A DNA stretch of 5,363 nucleotides from Ramlibacter sp. (GTDB taxonomy: Bacteria; Pseudomonadota; Gammaproteobacteria; Burkholderiales; Burkholderiaceae_C). Position 1 is the first letter of the stretch. The number at the start of each line of letters is the position of its first letter. The notes beneath the pieces are model-generated. The model searched no databases. It was not told where the DNA came from and was given only the letters and a program-made list of their open reading frames with translations. The stretch lies in assembly GCA_021156245.1 (NCBI GenBank), contig JAJNBO010000213.1, forward strand, positions 1-5,363, in the 5' to 3' direction. Shown one piece after another: positions 1-4,638 of this stretch. Position numbers and translations under genes: made by a program.

Positions 1-592
1 CATTGCCCTCGGCCAGGTCGGCTTCGTACTCGCGCAGCTCCAGGATTTCCATGCCGGCGAACGCCTCGCGCAGCAGCTCCGGCGTGTACATGTGCGACGC
101 GATCGGGGGCCCGCCCGTGCGGTATTCCAGCTGCTTCGGCGTATAGCCTTGCAGCACCAGCGTGCCGCCCGGCTTGAGGCAGCGGGTGATGCCCTCGAAG
201 ATGCGCGCCCGCAGCGGCGGCGCGGCAAACTGGAAGAAGATCGCCGCGACACCGTCGTACAGGTTGTGCGGCCAGCGCAGCTCGACGATGTCGGCGACGG
301 CGAAGTTCACCTTGACGCCGGTGATGCGCGCGAAGTCCCGCGCCTTGCGCACGCCCACTTCGGAGATGTCGAACGCGTCCACCGTGAGGCCGCGCTGGGC
401 GAGCCACACGCTGTTGCGGCCTTCGCCGTCGGCGATGCTCAGCACGCGATGGCCCGCCTCCCACAGGTCCGCATGCTCCACCAGCCAGCCGTTCGGCTCG
501 GTGCCGAACAGGTAGCCGCTCTCCGAGAAGCGGCGGTTCCAGGTGCCGGCCGGATCGTCGAAAGGCTGCGGGGAGGACGAGAGCACGTTCAT
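1..592 (-). CDS. Class I SAM-dependent methyltransferase, 3' end cut by window edge
   Basis: The visible 197 residues form a Rossmann-type methyltransferase close to the TehB-like/small-molecule methyltransferase group. Motif I is at about residues 50-62 (VLSIADGEGRNSVW, a GEGRN version of the usual GxGxG loop). The acidic residue that should contact the SAM ribose is D75 in AFDIS, an acidic D101 follows in the next strand, and the post-motif strand with the turn LKPGGTLVLQGY lies at 139-150. The frame is still open at base 1; family members are slightly over 200 residues, so only about 10-15 residues should be missing. ATG at 592 is chosen because the other ATG at 600 hits a stop after three codons. 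There is no Shine-Dalgarno sequence. It lies 80 bp downstream of tsaD on the same strand. The substrate cannot be read from sequence; a tellurite or thiol role would be a guess. Confidence 0.85.
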   Translation of the reverse strand, partial: MNVLSSSPQPFDDPAGTWNRRFSESGYLFGTEPNGWLVEHADLWEAGHRVLSIADGEGRNSVWLAQRGLTVDAFDISEVGVRKARDFARITGVKVNFAVADIVELRWPHNLYDGVAAIFFQFAAPPLRARIFEGITRCLKPGGTLVLQGYTPKQLEYRTGGPPIASHMYTPELLREAFAGMEILELREYEADLAEGN

Positions 593-598
593 GGCTTC

Positions 599-604
599 AT
601 CTTA
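599..604 (-). promoter_or_regulatory. Possible -10 hexamer giving a leaderless methyltransferase mRNA
   Basis: On the minus strand TAAGAT (4 of 6 against TATAAT) ends exactly 6 nt before the ATG at 592, so a start site 6-7 nt downstream would fall on or next to the start codon. No good -35 box is seen at 16-18 bp spacing. It gains some weight because tsaD in the same window shows the same spacing and also lacks a Shine-Dalgarno sequence. Confidence 0.3.
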
Positions 605-628
605 GGCACGCCCCGCGGGCGCAACCCT

Positions 629-660
629 GAGGGAAACCCCTCCGGCGCAGGGAAACCCTG
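629..660. repeat. Two tandem small palindromes sharing AGGGAAACCC
   Basis: The 80-bp gap between tsaD and the methyltransferase holds two near-identical inverted repeats. One is GAGGG-AAAC-CCCTC at 629-642 and the other is CAGGG-AAA-CCCTG at 648-660. Their shared core AGGGAAACCC starts at 630 and 649, so the copies are 19 bp apart, close to two helical turns. They could be a paired protein-binding site or weak hairpins after tsaD. There is no T-tract on the minus strand, so a standard intrinsic terminator is unlikely. Confidence 0.5.
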
Positions 661-672
661 TCGGGGAGATGC

Positions 673-1710
673 CTACGCGGCCGCCAGGGAGTCCAGCGGC
701 CAGCGCGGCTTGACGTCGAAGGCGTAGGTCACCCGCGCCTGCTCCACCCCGGCCTGCAGCCGCATGGCGGCCGCGAGCGCGATCATGGCGCCGTTGTCGG
801 TGCACAGGGCCAGCTCCGGGTAGTGCACGCGCACGCCACGCTTGGCGCAGGCCGCATCGAGCTGGGCGCGCAGCCGGCGGTTGGCGCCCACGCCGCCCGC
901 CACCACGATGCGCTGCAGCCCGCTGCCGTCCAGTGCCGCCAGCGACTTCCTCACCAGCACGTCCACGATCGCCGCTTCGGTGGACGCGGCCACGTCCGCC
1001 TTGCGCGCGTCGAGCGCGTCCCCGAGCTTGTTCACCTGCGTCAGCACGGCGGTCTTCAGCCCGGCGAACGAGAAGTCGAGGTCGCCGCTGTGCAGCAGGG
1101 GCCGCGGCAGCTTGAAGGCCGCGGGGTCGCCCTGCTCCGCCAGCCGTGAGAGCGCCGGGCCGCCGGGATAGCCCAGGCCGAGCAGCTTGGCCGACTTGTC
1201 GAAGGCTTCGCCGGCGGCATCGTCGATGGTTTCGCCGAGGATCCGGTAGCTGCCGACGCCCTCCACCTGCATCAGCTGCGTATGGCCGCCGGACACCAGC
1301 AGCGCGATGAAGGGAAACTGCGGCGGGTCCTTGCTGAGGAAAGGCGACAGCAGGTGGCCTTCGAGGTGATGCACGCCGAGCACCGGCTTGCCGAGGGCGG
1401 CGCCCAGCGCGCAGGCCACGCCGGCGCCCACCAGCAGCGCGCCCGCCAGCCCGGGGCCTCGTGTGTATGCCACCACGTCCACATCGCGCAGGCCGCAGCC
1501 GGCCTCGGCGAGCACTTGCTCGGCAAGCGGGAGGACGCGGCGGATATGGTCGCGGCTCGCCAGCTCCGGCACCACGCCGCCATAGGCCTGGTGCATGTCG
1601 ACCTGGCTGTGCAGCGCGTGCGCGCGCAGCACCGGGACCTGCGCCCCGGCGGTTTCGACCAGCGCCACGCCGGTCTCGTCGCAGGACGACTCGATGCCCA
1701 GAACGATCAT
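673..1710 (-). CDS. tsaD: tRNA N6-adenosine threonylcarbamoyltransferase TsaD (345 aa)
   Basis: TsaD moves the threonylcarbamoyl group from threonylcarbamoyl-AMP (made by TsaC/TsaB-type enzymes) to A37 of ANN-decoding tRNAs, together with TsaB and TsaE in the cytoplasm. The protein begins [14 protein letters not shown], the family's hallmark N-terminus. It carries the metal-binding HxxxH pair (H115 and H119 in GVHHLEGH), SGGHT at 140-144, YPGGP at 181-185, FSFAGLKT at 213-220, GGVGANR at 272-278 and the C-terminal metal ligand D305 in CTDNGAM. Length is normal (E. coli protein 337 aa). All key residues are present, so it should be active. The frame stays open 19 codons upstream to 1767, but conservation begins at 1710. 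No Shine-Dalgarno precedes this ATG. The gene is divergent from nasR with a gap of only 65 bp, and is probably a housekeeping gene unconnected to nitrate. Confidence 0.97.
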   Translation of the reverse strand: MIVLGIESSCDETGVALVETAGAQVPVLRAHALHSQVDMHQAYGGVVPELASRDHIRRVLPLAEQVLAEAGCGLRDVDVVAYTRGPGLAGALLVGAGVACALGAALGKPVLGVHHLEGHLLSPFLSKDPPQFPFIALLVSGGHTQLMQVEGVGSYRILGETIDDAAGEAFDKSAKLLGLGYPGGPALSRLAEQGDPAAFKLPRPLLHSGDLDFSFAGLKTAVLTQVNKLGDALDARKADVAASTEAAIVDVLVRKSLAALDGSGLQRIVVAGGVGANRRLRAQLDAACAKRGVRVHYPELALCTDNGAMIALAAAMRLQAGVEQARVTYAFDVKPRWPLDSLAAA

Positions 1711-1716
1711 GCAGCG

Positions 1717-1722
1717 AGTGTA
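1717..1722 (-). promoter_or_regulatory. Possible -10 hexamer of tsaD (leaderless arrangement)
   Basis: Minus-strand TACACT (4 of 6 against TATAAT) is followed by 6 nt (CGCTGC) and then the tsaD ATG at 1710. A transcript starting 6-7 nt after the hexamer would begin at the start codon, in line with the absence of a Shine-Dalgarno sequence. No convincing -35 box is visible, so this is weak on its own. Confidence 0.3.
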
Positions 1723-1747
1723 GCGGCGGCCCATTTTCCCCACGGCG

Positions 1748-1763
1748 CGGCATGTTTGTTGCT
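1748..1763 (+). promoter_or_regulatory. Candidate sigma-54 -24/-12 element before nasR
   Basis: CGGCAT-GTTTG-TTGCT keeps the invariant GG (1749-1750) and GC (1761-1762) at the correct spacing, and matches TGGCAC-N5-TTGCW at all but two positions. The predicted start (about 1774) would be only 2 nt before the ATG at 1776. A match of this quality may arise by chance in a window this size, and no NtrC-like site was found just upstream. Confidence 0.3.
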
Positions 1764-1775
1764 GCATCGGTCCCG

Positions 1776-2999
1776 ATGACTTCCGGATCCAGCTTCCTGC
1801 TCGCCGCGCGCCAGTGCGAGATCGCCGAACTCGAGGACCTCGCGCAGACCGGGGAACTGGTCGGCGCCATCGGCCGCTTCGTCCACGCGCTGCAGCGCGA
1901 GCGGGGCCTGTCGAACGTCTTCCTCAGCTCGCACGGCAGCCGCTTCGGCGAGCAGCGGGCGCAGCAGGTGGCGGACTGCCGGCAGGCGGAGCAGCAGGTG
2001 CGCGCCCAGTTCGACCGCCTCGACACCGCGTCCAGCCGTGTCCGCAATGGCGCGCGCCTGTTCAGCCGGGTGGCCGTGGTGCTGCACGGGCTCGATGGCC
2101 TGCCGCAGCTGCGCGACCGGGTCGCGGCGCGGCAGCTCACCACGCGCGAAGCCACGGCCGCCTTCGTGCGGCTGATCGCCGGCCTGCTGGCGGTGGTGTT
2201 CGAGGCCGCCGACAGCGCGACCGATCCCGAAGTCTCCCGCGCGCTGGTCGCGATGTTCAACTTCATGCAGGGCAAGGAATTCGCCGGCCAGGAGCGCGCG
2301 TTCGGCGCGGGCGCATTCGCTGCCGGCGGCATCGACGGGGCTGGCCAGCAGCAATGGCGGCATCTCGTCGACTCGCAACAGGCCTGCTTCCAGGTCTTCT
2401 CGGAATTCGCGGGCCCGGAAGTACTGCGCGTCGACCAGGCCGGCCGCGATGCGACCTTGCTGGCCGAAGTGGAGCGGATGCGGCGCATGGCCTGCGCAGG
2501 CCGGCCGGGAGCGCTCGACGCCAATCTCAGCCAGCCCTGGTACGAGCTGTCGACCCGGCGCATCGATGCCATGCGCGCCGTGGAGGACGTGCTGGCCCTG
2601 CACCTGCGACACCTGTGCGAAGCGCGCATCGCCCAGGCACGCAGCGAACTGCGCGACCAGCGCGCCATGCTGCAGGCCCTGGCCAGCGGCGCGGCCTACC
2701 CGGAGGCCGAACCAGCCACCGCGTACGGGCCGCACCTGGAACGGTCCCTGCTCGGGATGTTGCAGGAGCAGTCCCGCCGGCTGCAGGCGATGGGCGACGA
2801 GCTCGACGCGGTGCGCGCCACGCTCAACGAGCGCAAGGCGGTGGAGCGCGCCAAGGGCCTGTTGATGGCGCATCGGCAGATGAGCGAAGACGAGGCGTAC
2901 AAGGCGCTGCGCCGGATGGCCATGAATCAGAACCGCCGGCTGGTGGACGTCGCCGAAGCCGTGCTGTCGCTGGCGGAGGTGCTGCCGGGGCGGCGATAG
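1776..2999 (+). CDS. nasR: NIT-ANTAR nitrate-responsive transcription antiterminator, NasR-like (407 aa)
   Basis: The protein has the two-part build of Klebsiella NasR. Residues about 15-290 form an all-helical NIT sensor domain, with the family segments [13 protein letters not shown] (38-50) and KEFAGQERA (167-175) and a later RR pair at 236-237. Arginines in the first and last of these regions are where NasR holds nitrate. A helical linker follows, then a C-terminal ANTAR RNA-binding domain at about 340-402 (ERAKGLLM at 357-364, [13 protein letters not shown] at 371-383, DVAEAVLSL at 391-399). Length is near that of NasR (about 390-400). Nitrate binding is expected to expose ANTAR, which binds tandem hairpins in the leader of the next gene and blocks termination; matching hairpins lie at 3199-3248. 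The start is uncertain: ATG 1752 is in frame, but family similarity begins near 1776 and neither has a Shine-Dalgarno sequence. No terminator is obvious after the stop. Confidence 0.93.
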   Translation: MTSGSSFLLAARQCEIAELEDLAQTGELVGAIGRFVHALQRERGLSNVFLSSHGSRFGEQRAQQVADCRQAEQQVRAQFDRLDTASSRVRNGARLFSRVAVVLHGLDGLPQLRDRVAARQLTTREATAAFVRLIAGLLAVVFEAADSATDPEVSRALVAMFNFMQGKEFAGQERAFGAGAFAAGGIDGAGQQQWRHLVDSQQACFQVFSEFAGPEVLRVDQAGRDATLLAEVERMRRMACAGRPGALDANLSQPWYELSTRRIDAMRAVEDVLALHLRHLCEARIAQARSELRDQRAMLQALASGAAYPEAEPATAYGPHLERSLLGMLQEQSRRLQAMGDELDAVRATLNERKAVERAKGLLMAHRQMSEDEAYKALRRMAMNQNRRLVDVAEAVLSLAEVLPGRR

Positions 3000-3000
3000 G

Positions 3001-3030
3001 TGCACTGCTGCGGTGCACAAGAAGAGTGCG
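3001..3030 (+). promoter_or_regulatory. Putative NtrC enhancer: overlapping TGCAC-N7-GTGCA dyads
   Basis: TGCACTGCTGCGGTGCA at 3001-3017 has both half-sites of the NtrC consensus TGCAC-N7-GTGCA intact. A second, overlapping copy at 3014-3030 (TGCAC-AAGAAGA-GTGCG) has one mismatch. Half-sites thus recur every 13 bp at 3000, 3013 and 3026, followed by a GCGCAC at 3033. The centre lies about 180 bp upstream of the predicted sigma-54 start, a usual enhancer distance. An alternative is RNA hairpins at the 3' end of nasR, but there is no U-tract. Confidence 0.6.
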
Positions 3031-3045
3031 CGGCGCACGTCTTTC

Positions 3046-3121
3046 GTCATTCCCGCGCAGGCGGGACTCCCGCTTTCGCTGCCCTTGAAAGCCCTGGATC
3101 CCCGCCTTCGCGGGGATGACG
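3046..3121. repeat. Dispersed palindromic element, two-hairpin type (first copy)
   Basis: The element runs from GTCATTCCCGC to GCGGGGATGACG, with inverted ends (GTCAT at 3046-3050 against ATGAC at 3116-3120). Each end forms its own hairpin: TCCCGC-GCAG-GCGGGA at 3051-3066 and ATCCCCGC-CTTC-GCGGGGAT at 3098-3117. This resembles intergenic elements common in betaproteobacteria and the ATTCCC-N8-GGGAAT type known in Neisseria as dRS3, here with one mismatch. It is non-coding and lies between the putative NtrC sites and the sigma-54 promoter. It could also serve as a transcript end for nasR. Confidence 0.75.
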
Positions 3122-3160
3122 GGAGAGGCGCGGGGATGACGGGAGGGGCGCGGGGATGAC
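3109..3160 (+). repeat. 20-bp tandem iteration of the element's end
   Basis: The block CGCGGGGATGAC occurs at 3109-3120, 3129-3140 and 3149-3160, spaced exactly 20 bp. The spacers are GGGAGAGG and GGGAGGGG. The first copy is the right end of the palindromic element at 3046-3121, so the end has been copied about 2.6 times. The last copy stops 8 bp before the sigma-54 promoter. Likely origin is slippage or repeated end duplication. Confidence 0.85.
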
Positions 3161-3168
3161 GATTCTCC

Positions 3169-3184
3169 TGGCACGGTCCCTGCA
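3169..3184 (+). promoter_or_regulatory. Sigma-54 (RpoN) promoter of the nitrate transport operon
   Basis: TGGCACG-GTCC-CTGCA matches the -24/-12 consensus TGGCACG-N4-TTGCW with a single mismatch (C for T at 3180). GG at 3170-3171 and GC at 3182-3183 are at the required spacing. Transcription is predicted to start about 12 nt after the -12 C, near 3195, only a few bases before the first leader hairpin. Sigma-54 control with NtrC as activator is the known arrangement for nasF in Klebsiella. Confidence 0.8.
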
Positions 3185-3198
3185 TAACCCTCTCGAGA

Positions 3199-3248
3199 TC
3201 GGGCGCCAACGGCGGCGCGCGAACCCCCACACACGGACAACGGCGTCC
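3199..3248 (+). promoter_or_regulatory. ANTAR-type dual-hairpin antiterminator RNA in the nrtA leader
   Basis: There are two hairpins with the same six-base loop. P1 has stem GCGCC/GGCGC (3203-3207 with 3214-3218) and loop AACGGC (3208-3213); three further pairs (3199-3201 with 3220-3222) extend it beyond a G-G mismatch. P2 has stem GGAC/GTCC (3235-3238 with 3245-3248) and loop AACGGC (3239-3244). In both the loop is closed by a C-G pair, and A is at loop position 1 and G at position 4, the pattern described for ANTAR protein targets. The linker between the hairpins is 12 nt. Forming P2 uses up bases 3239-3248, the 5' arm of the following terminator. NasR encoded just upstream is the expected ligand. 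Confidence 0.85.
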
Positions 3249-3301
3249 CTCCCTGCGTGCAAGAGCACGAGCACGCAGCGCGATGGACGCCGTTTTCTTT
3301 T
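3239..3301 (+). terminator. Regulated intrinsic terminator (attenuator) before nrtA
   Basis: A ten-base-pair stem, AACGGCGTCC (3239-3248) with GGACGCCGTT (3285-3294), is followed at once by a T-rich run (TTTTCTTTT, 3293-3301). Inside it a second stem, CTGCGTGC (3253-3260) with GCACGCAG (3271-3278), stacks with a 10-nt loop. It lies within the leader, 26 nt before the nrtA start codon, so it would stop the operon's mRNA unless the antiterminator hairpins are held. Its 5' arm coincides base for base with the loop and 3' arm of P2. Confidence 0.9.
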
Positions 3302-3326
3302 CCCTTTCGCAACCTTGGAGCACACG

Positions 3327-4628
3327 ATGCACAGCAAATCCAACCCGGTCACCCGCCGTTCCGTCCTGCAGGGCGCGGCAGCCCTCGGGGGCGCAGGCCT
3401 CGCCGGAGCGCTTCCCGGCATCGTGATGGCGCAGGGCTCGGCGCTGGAGACCAGGGCCGCCAAGCTGGGCTTCATCGCGCTGACCGACGCCGCGCCGCTG
3501 TTCGTGGCCGACGAGAAGGGCTTCTTCAAGAAGCACGGCATGACGGAAGTCGAGGTGCTGAAGCAGTCGTCCTGGGGCGCCACGCGCGACAACCTGGTGC
3601 TCGGCTCCAGGAGCAACGGCATCGACGGCGCCCACATCCTCACGCCGATGCCTTACCTGATCACCACCGGAACGGTGACCGCCAACAACGTGCAAGTGCC
3701 CATCCAGATCCTGGCGCGCCTGAACCTGGGTGGCCAGTGCATCTCCGTGGCCAGCGAATACAAGGAGCTCAAGGTCGGCCTGGACAACAGGGAATTCAGG
3801 AAGGCCCTGCTCGCCAAGCGCGTGAAAACCGGCAAGCCGGTCAGCGCGGCGATGACCTTCCCCGGCGGCACGCACGACATGTGGATGCGCTACTGGATGG
3901 CGGCAGGCGGCGTGGACCCCAACCGCGACATCAACACCATCGTGGTGCCGCCGGCGCAGATGGTGGCCAACATGAAGGTGGGCAGCATGGACACGTTCTG
4001 CGTGTGCGAGCCCTGGAACCGCCAGCTGATCAACCAGAAGATCGGCTACACGGCGCTGACCACCAGCGAGCTGTGGATGAACCATCCCGAGAAGGCCTTC
4101 GCCATGCGCGCCGACTACGTGCAGGCGAACCCGAACGCCACCAAGGCATTGCTCAAGGCGGTGATGGAAGCGCAGATGTGGTGCGAAGACCCGAAGAACC
4201 GCGCGGAGGTGGCGGAGATCTGCTCGCGCCGGCGCTGGATCAGCGCCCCGGTCGAAGACGTGATCGACCGCGTCAAGGGCGACTTCGACTACGGCACCGG
4301 CCGCGTCGAGGCCAACAGCAAGTTCCAGATGCGGTTCTGGAAGGACCAGGCGTCGTACCCGTTCCAGAGCCACGACCTCTGGTTCCTCACCGAGAACCAG
4401 CGCTGGGGCTACCTGCCGCCGAACCTGGACACCAAGGCGCTGATCGCCAAGGTGAACCGCGAAGACCTGTGGCGCGCGGCGGCCAGGGAGCTGGGCGTCG
4501 CAGCGAAGGACATCCCGGCCTCCACGTCGCGCGGCGTAGAGAAGTTCTTCGACGGCAAGGTGTTCGACCCGGCCAACCCGAAGAAGTACCTCGACTCGCT
4601 CGAGATCAAGTACATCAAGGCGGCGTGA
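3327..4628 (+). CDS. nrtA: Nitrate ABC transporter substrate-binding protein, NrtA/CmpA family (433 aa)
   Basis: This is a periplasmic binding protein that captures nitrate for an NrtABC/NasFED-type importer. The N-terminus carries a twin-arginine signal (TRRSVLQGAA at 9-18, hydrophobic to about 33, likely cleavage after VMA at 33-35), so it is probably exported folded by Tat; no lipobox is seen. The mature part starts KLGFIALTDAAPLFVADEKG. Residues that line up with the ligand site of cyanobacterial NrtA are present: W83 (SSWGATRDN), Q137 (GGQCIS), H183 (GTHDMW) and K256 (PEKAFAM), from memory of that structure. A lysine at the last site favours nitrate over bicarbonate, since CmpA has Glu there. 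ATG 3327 has GGAG at 3317-3320, 6 nt away. The gene follows the attenuated leader and is the operon's first gene. Equivalent to nasF in Klebsiella naming; nitrite may also be carried. Confidence 0.93.
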   Translation: MHSKSNPVTRRSVLQGAAALGGAGLAGALPGIVMAQGSALETRAAKLGFIALTDAAPLFVADEKGFFKKHGMTEVEVLKQSSWGATRDNLVLGSRSNGIDGAHILTPMPYLITTGTVTANNVQVPIQILARLNLGGQCISVASEYKELKVGLDNREFRKALLAKRVKTGKPVSAAMTFPGGTHDMWMRYWMAAGGVDPNRDINTIVVPPAQMVANMKVGSMDTFCVCEPWNRQLINQKIGYTALTTSELWMNHPEKAFAMRADYVQANPNATKALLKAVMEAQMWCEDPKNRAEVAEICSRRRWISAPVEDVIDRVKGDFDYGTGRVEANSKFQMRFWKDQASYPFQSHDLWFLTENQRWGYLPPNLDTKALIAKVNREDLWRAAARELGVAAKDIPASTSRGVEKFFDGKVFDPANPKKYLDSLEIKYIKAA

Positions 4629-4633
4629 GGTGA
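4627..4633 (+). promoter_or_regulatory. Strong Shine-Dalgarno that fixes the nrtB start
   Basis: GAGGTGA overlaps the nrtA stop codon and is a seven-base match to the 16S anti-Shine-Dalgarno complement; its last core G lies 8 nt before ATG 4639. This favours 4639 over later in-frame ATGs at 4735 and 4750. The latter has only AGGA at 4741-4744. Confidence 0.7.
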
Positions 4634-4638
4634 GTGAC

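Noticed and set aside
1711..1767. A 19-residue N-terminal extension of TsaD from ATG 1767
   Set aside because: TsaD homologues begin directly with the [16 protein letters not shown] segment; the extension would cover nearly the whole divergent gap.
602..2668. A 688-codon minus-strand frame overlapping tsaD and nasR
   Set aside because: It runs over tsaD in another frame and antisense to nasR; Arg/Ala/Pro-rich translation shows no family likeness.
3021..3045. An intrinsic terminator directly after nasR (hairpin over 3022-3043)
   Set aside because: A hairpin can be drawn (AAGA-GTGC with GCAC-TCTT around a bulge), but no T-run follows; the half-site chain is better read as NtrC sites, and the palindromic element downstream is a better candidate transcript end.
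1814..3088. A 424-codon plus-strand frame overlapping nasR
   Set aside because: It is the +1 shadow of nasR, almost all Ala/Arg/Gly, and ends inside the palindromic element.
3109..3160. CRISPR-like tandem repeats
   Set aside because: The copies abut with spacers of 8 bp that are themselves repeated; these are simple tandem iterations without unique spacers.
3283..3330. A leader peptide starting at ATG 3283 as a ribosome-controlled attenuator
   Set aside because: There is no Shine-Dalgarno sequence, the ATG is inside the terminator hairpin, and the frame runs on into nrtA out of phase; the ANTAR mechanism explains the layout better.
3327..4628. Sulfonate/taurine (SsuA/TauA) or bicarbonate (CmpA) binding protein instead of nitrate
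   Set aside because: The protein shows the NrtA-type ligand residues W83, Q137, H183 and K256, and its context is a NIT-ANTAR nitrate regulator with a matching RNA switch. No sulfur-related gene is present.
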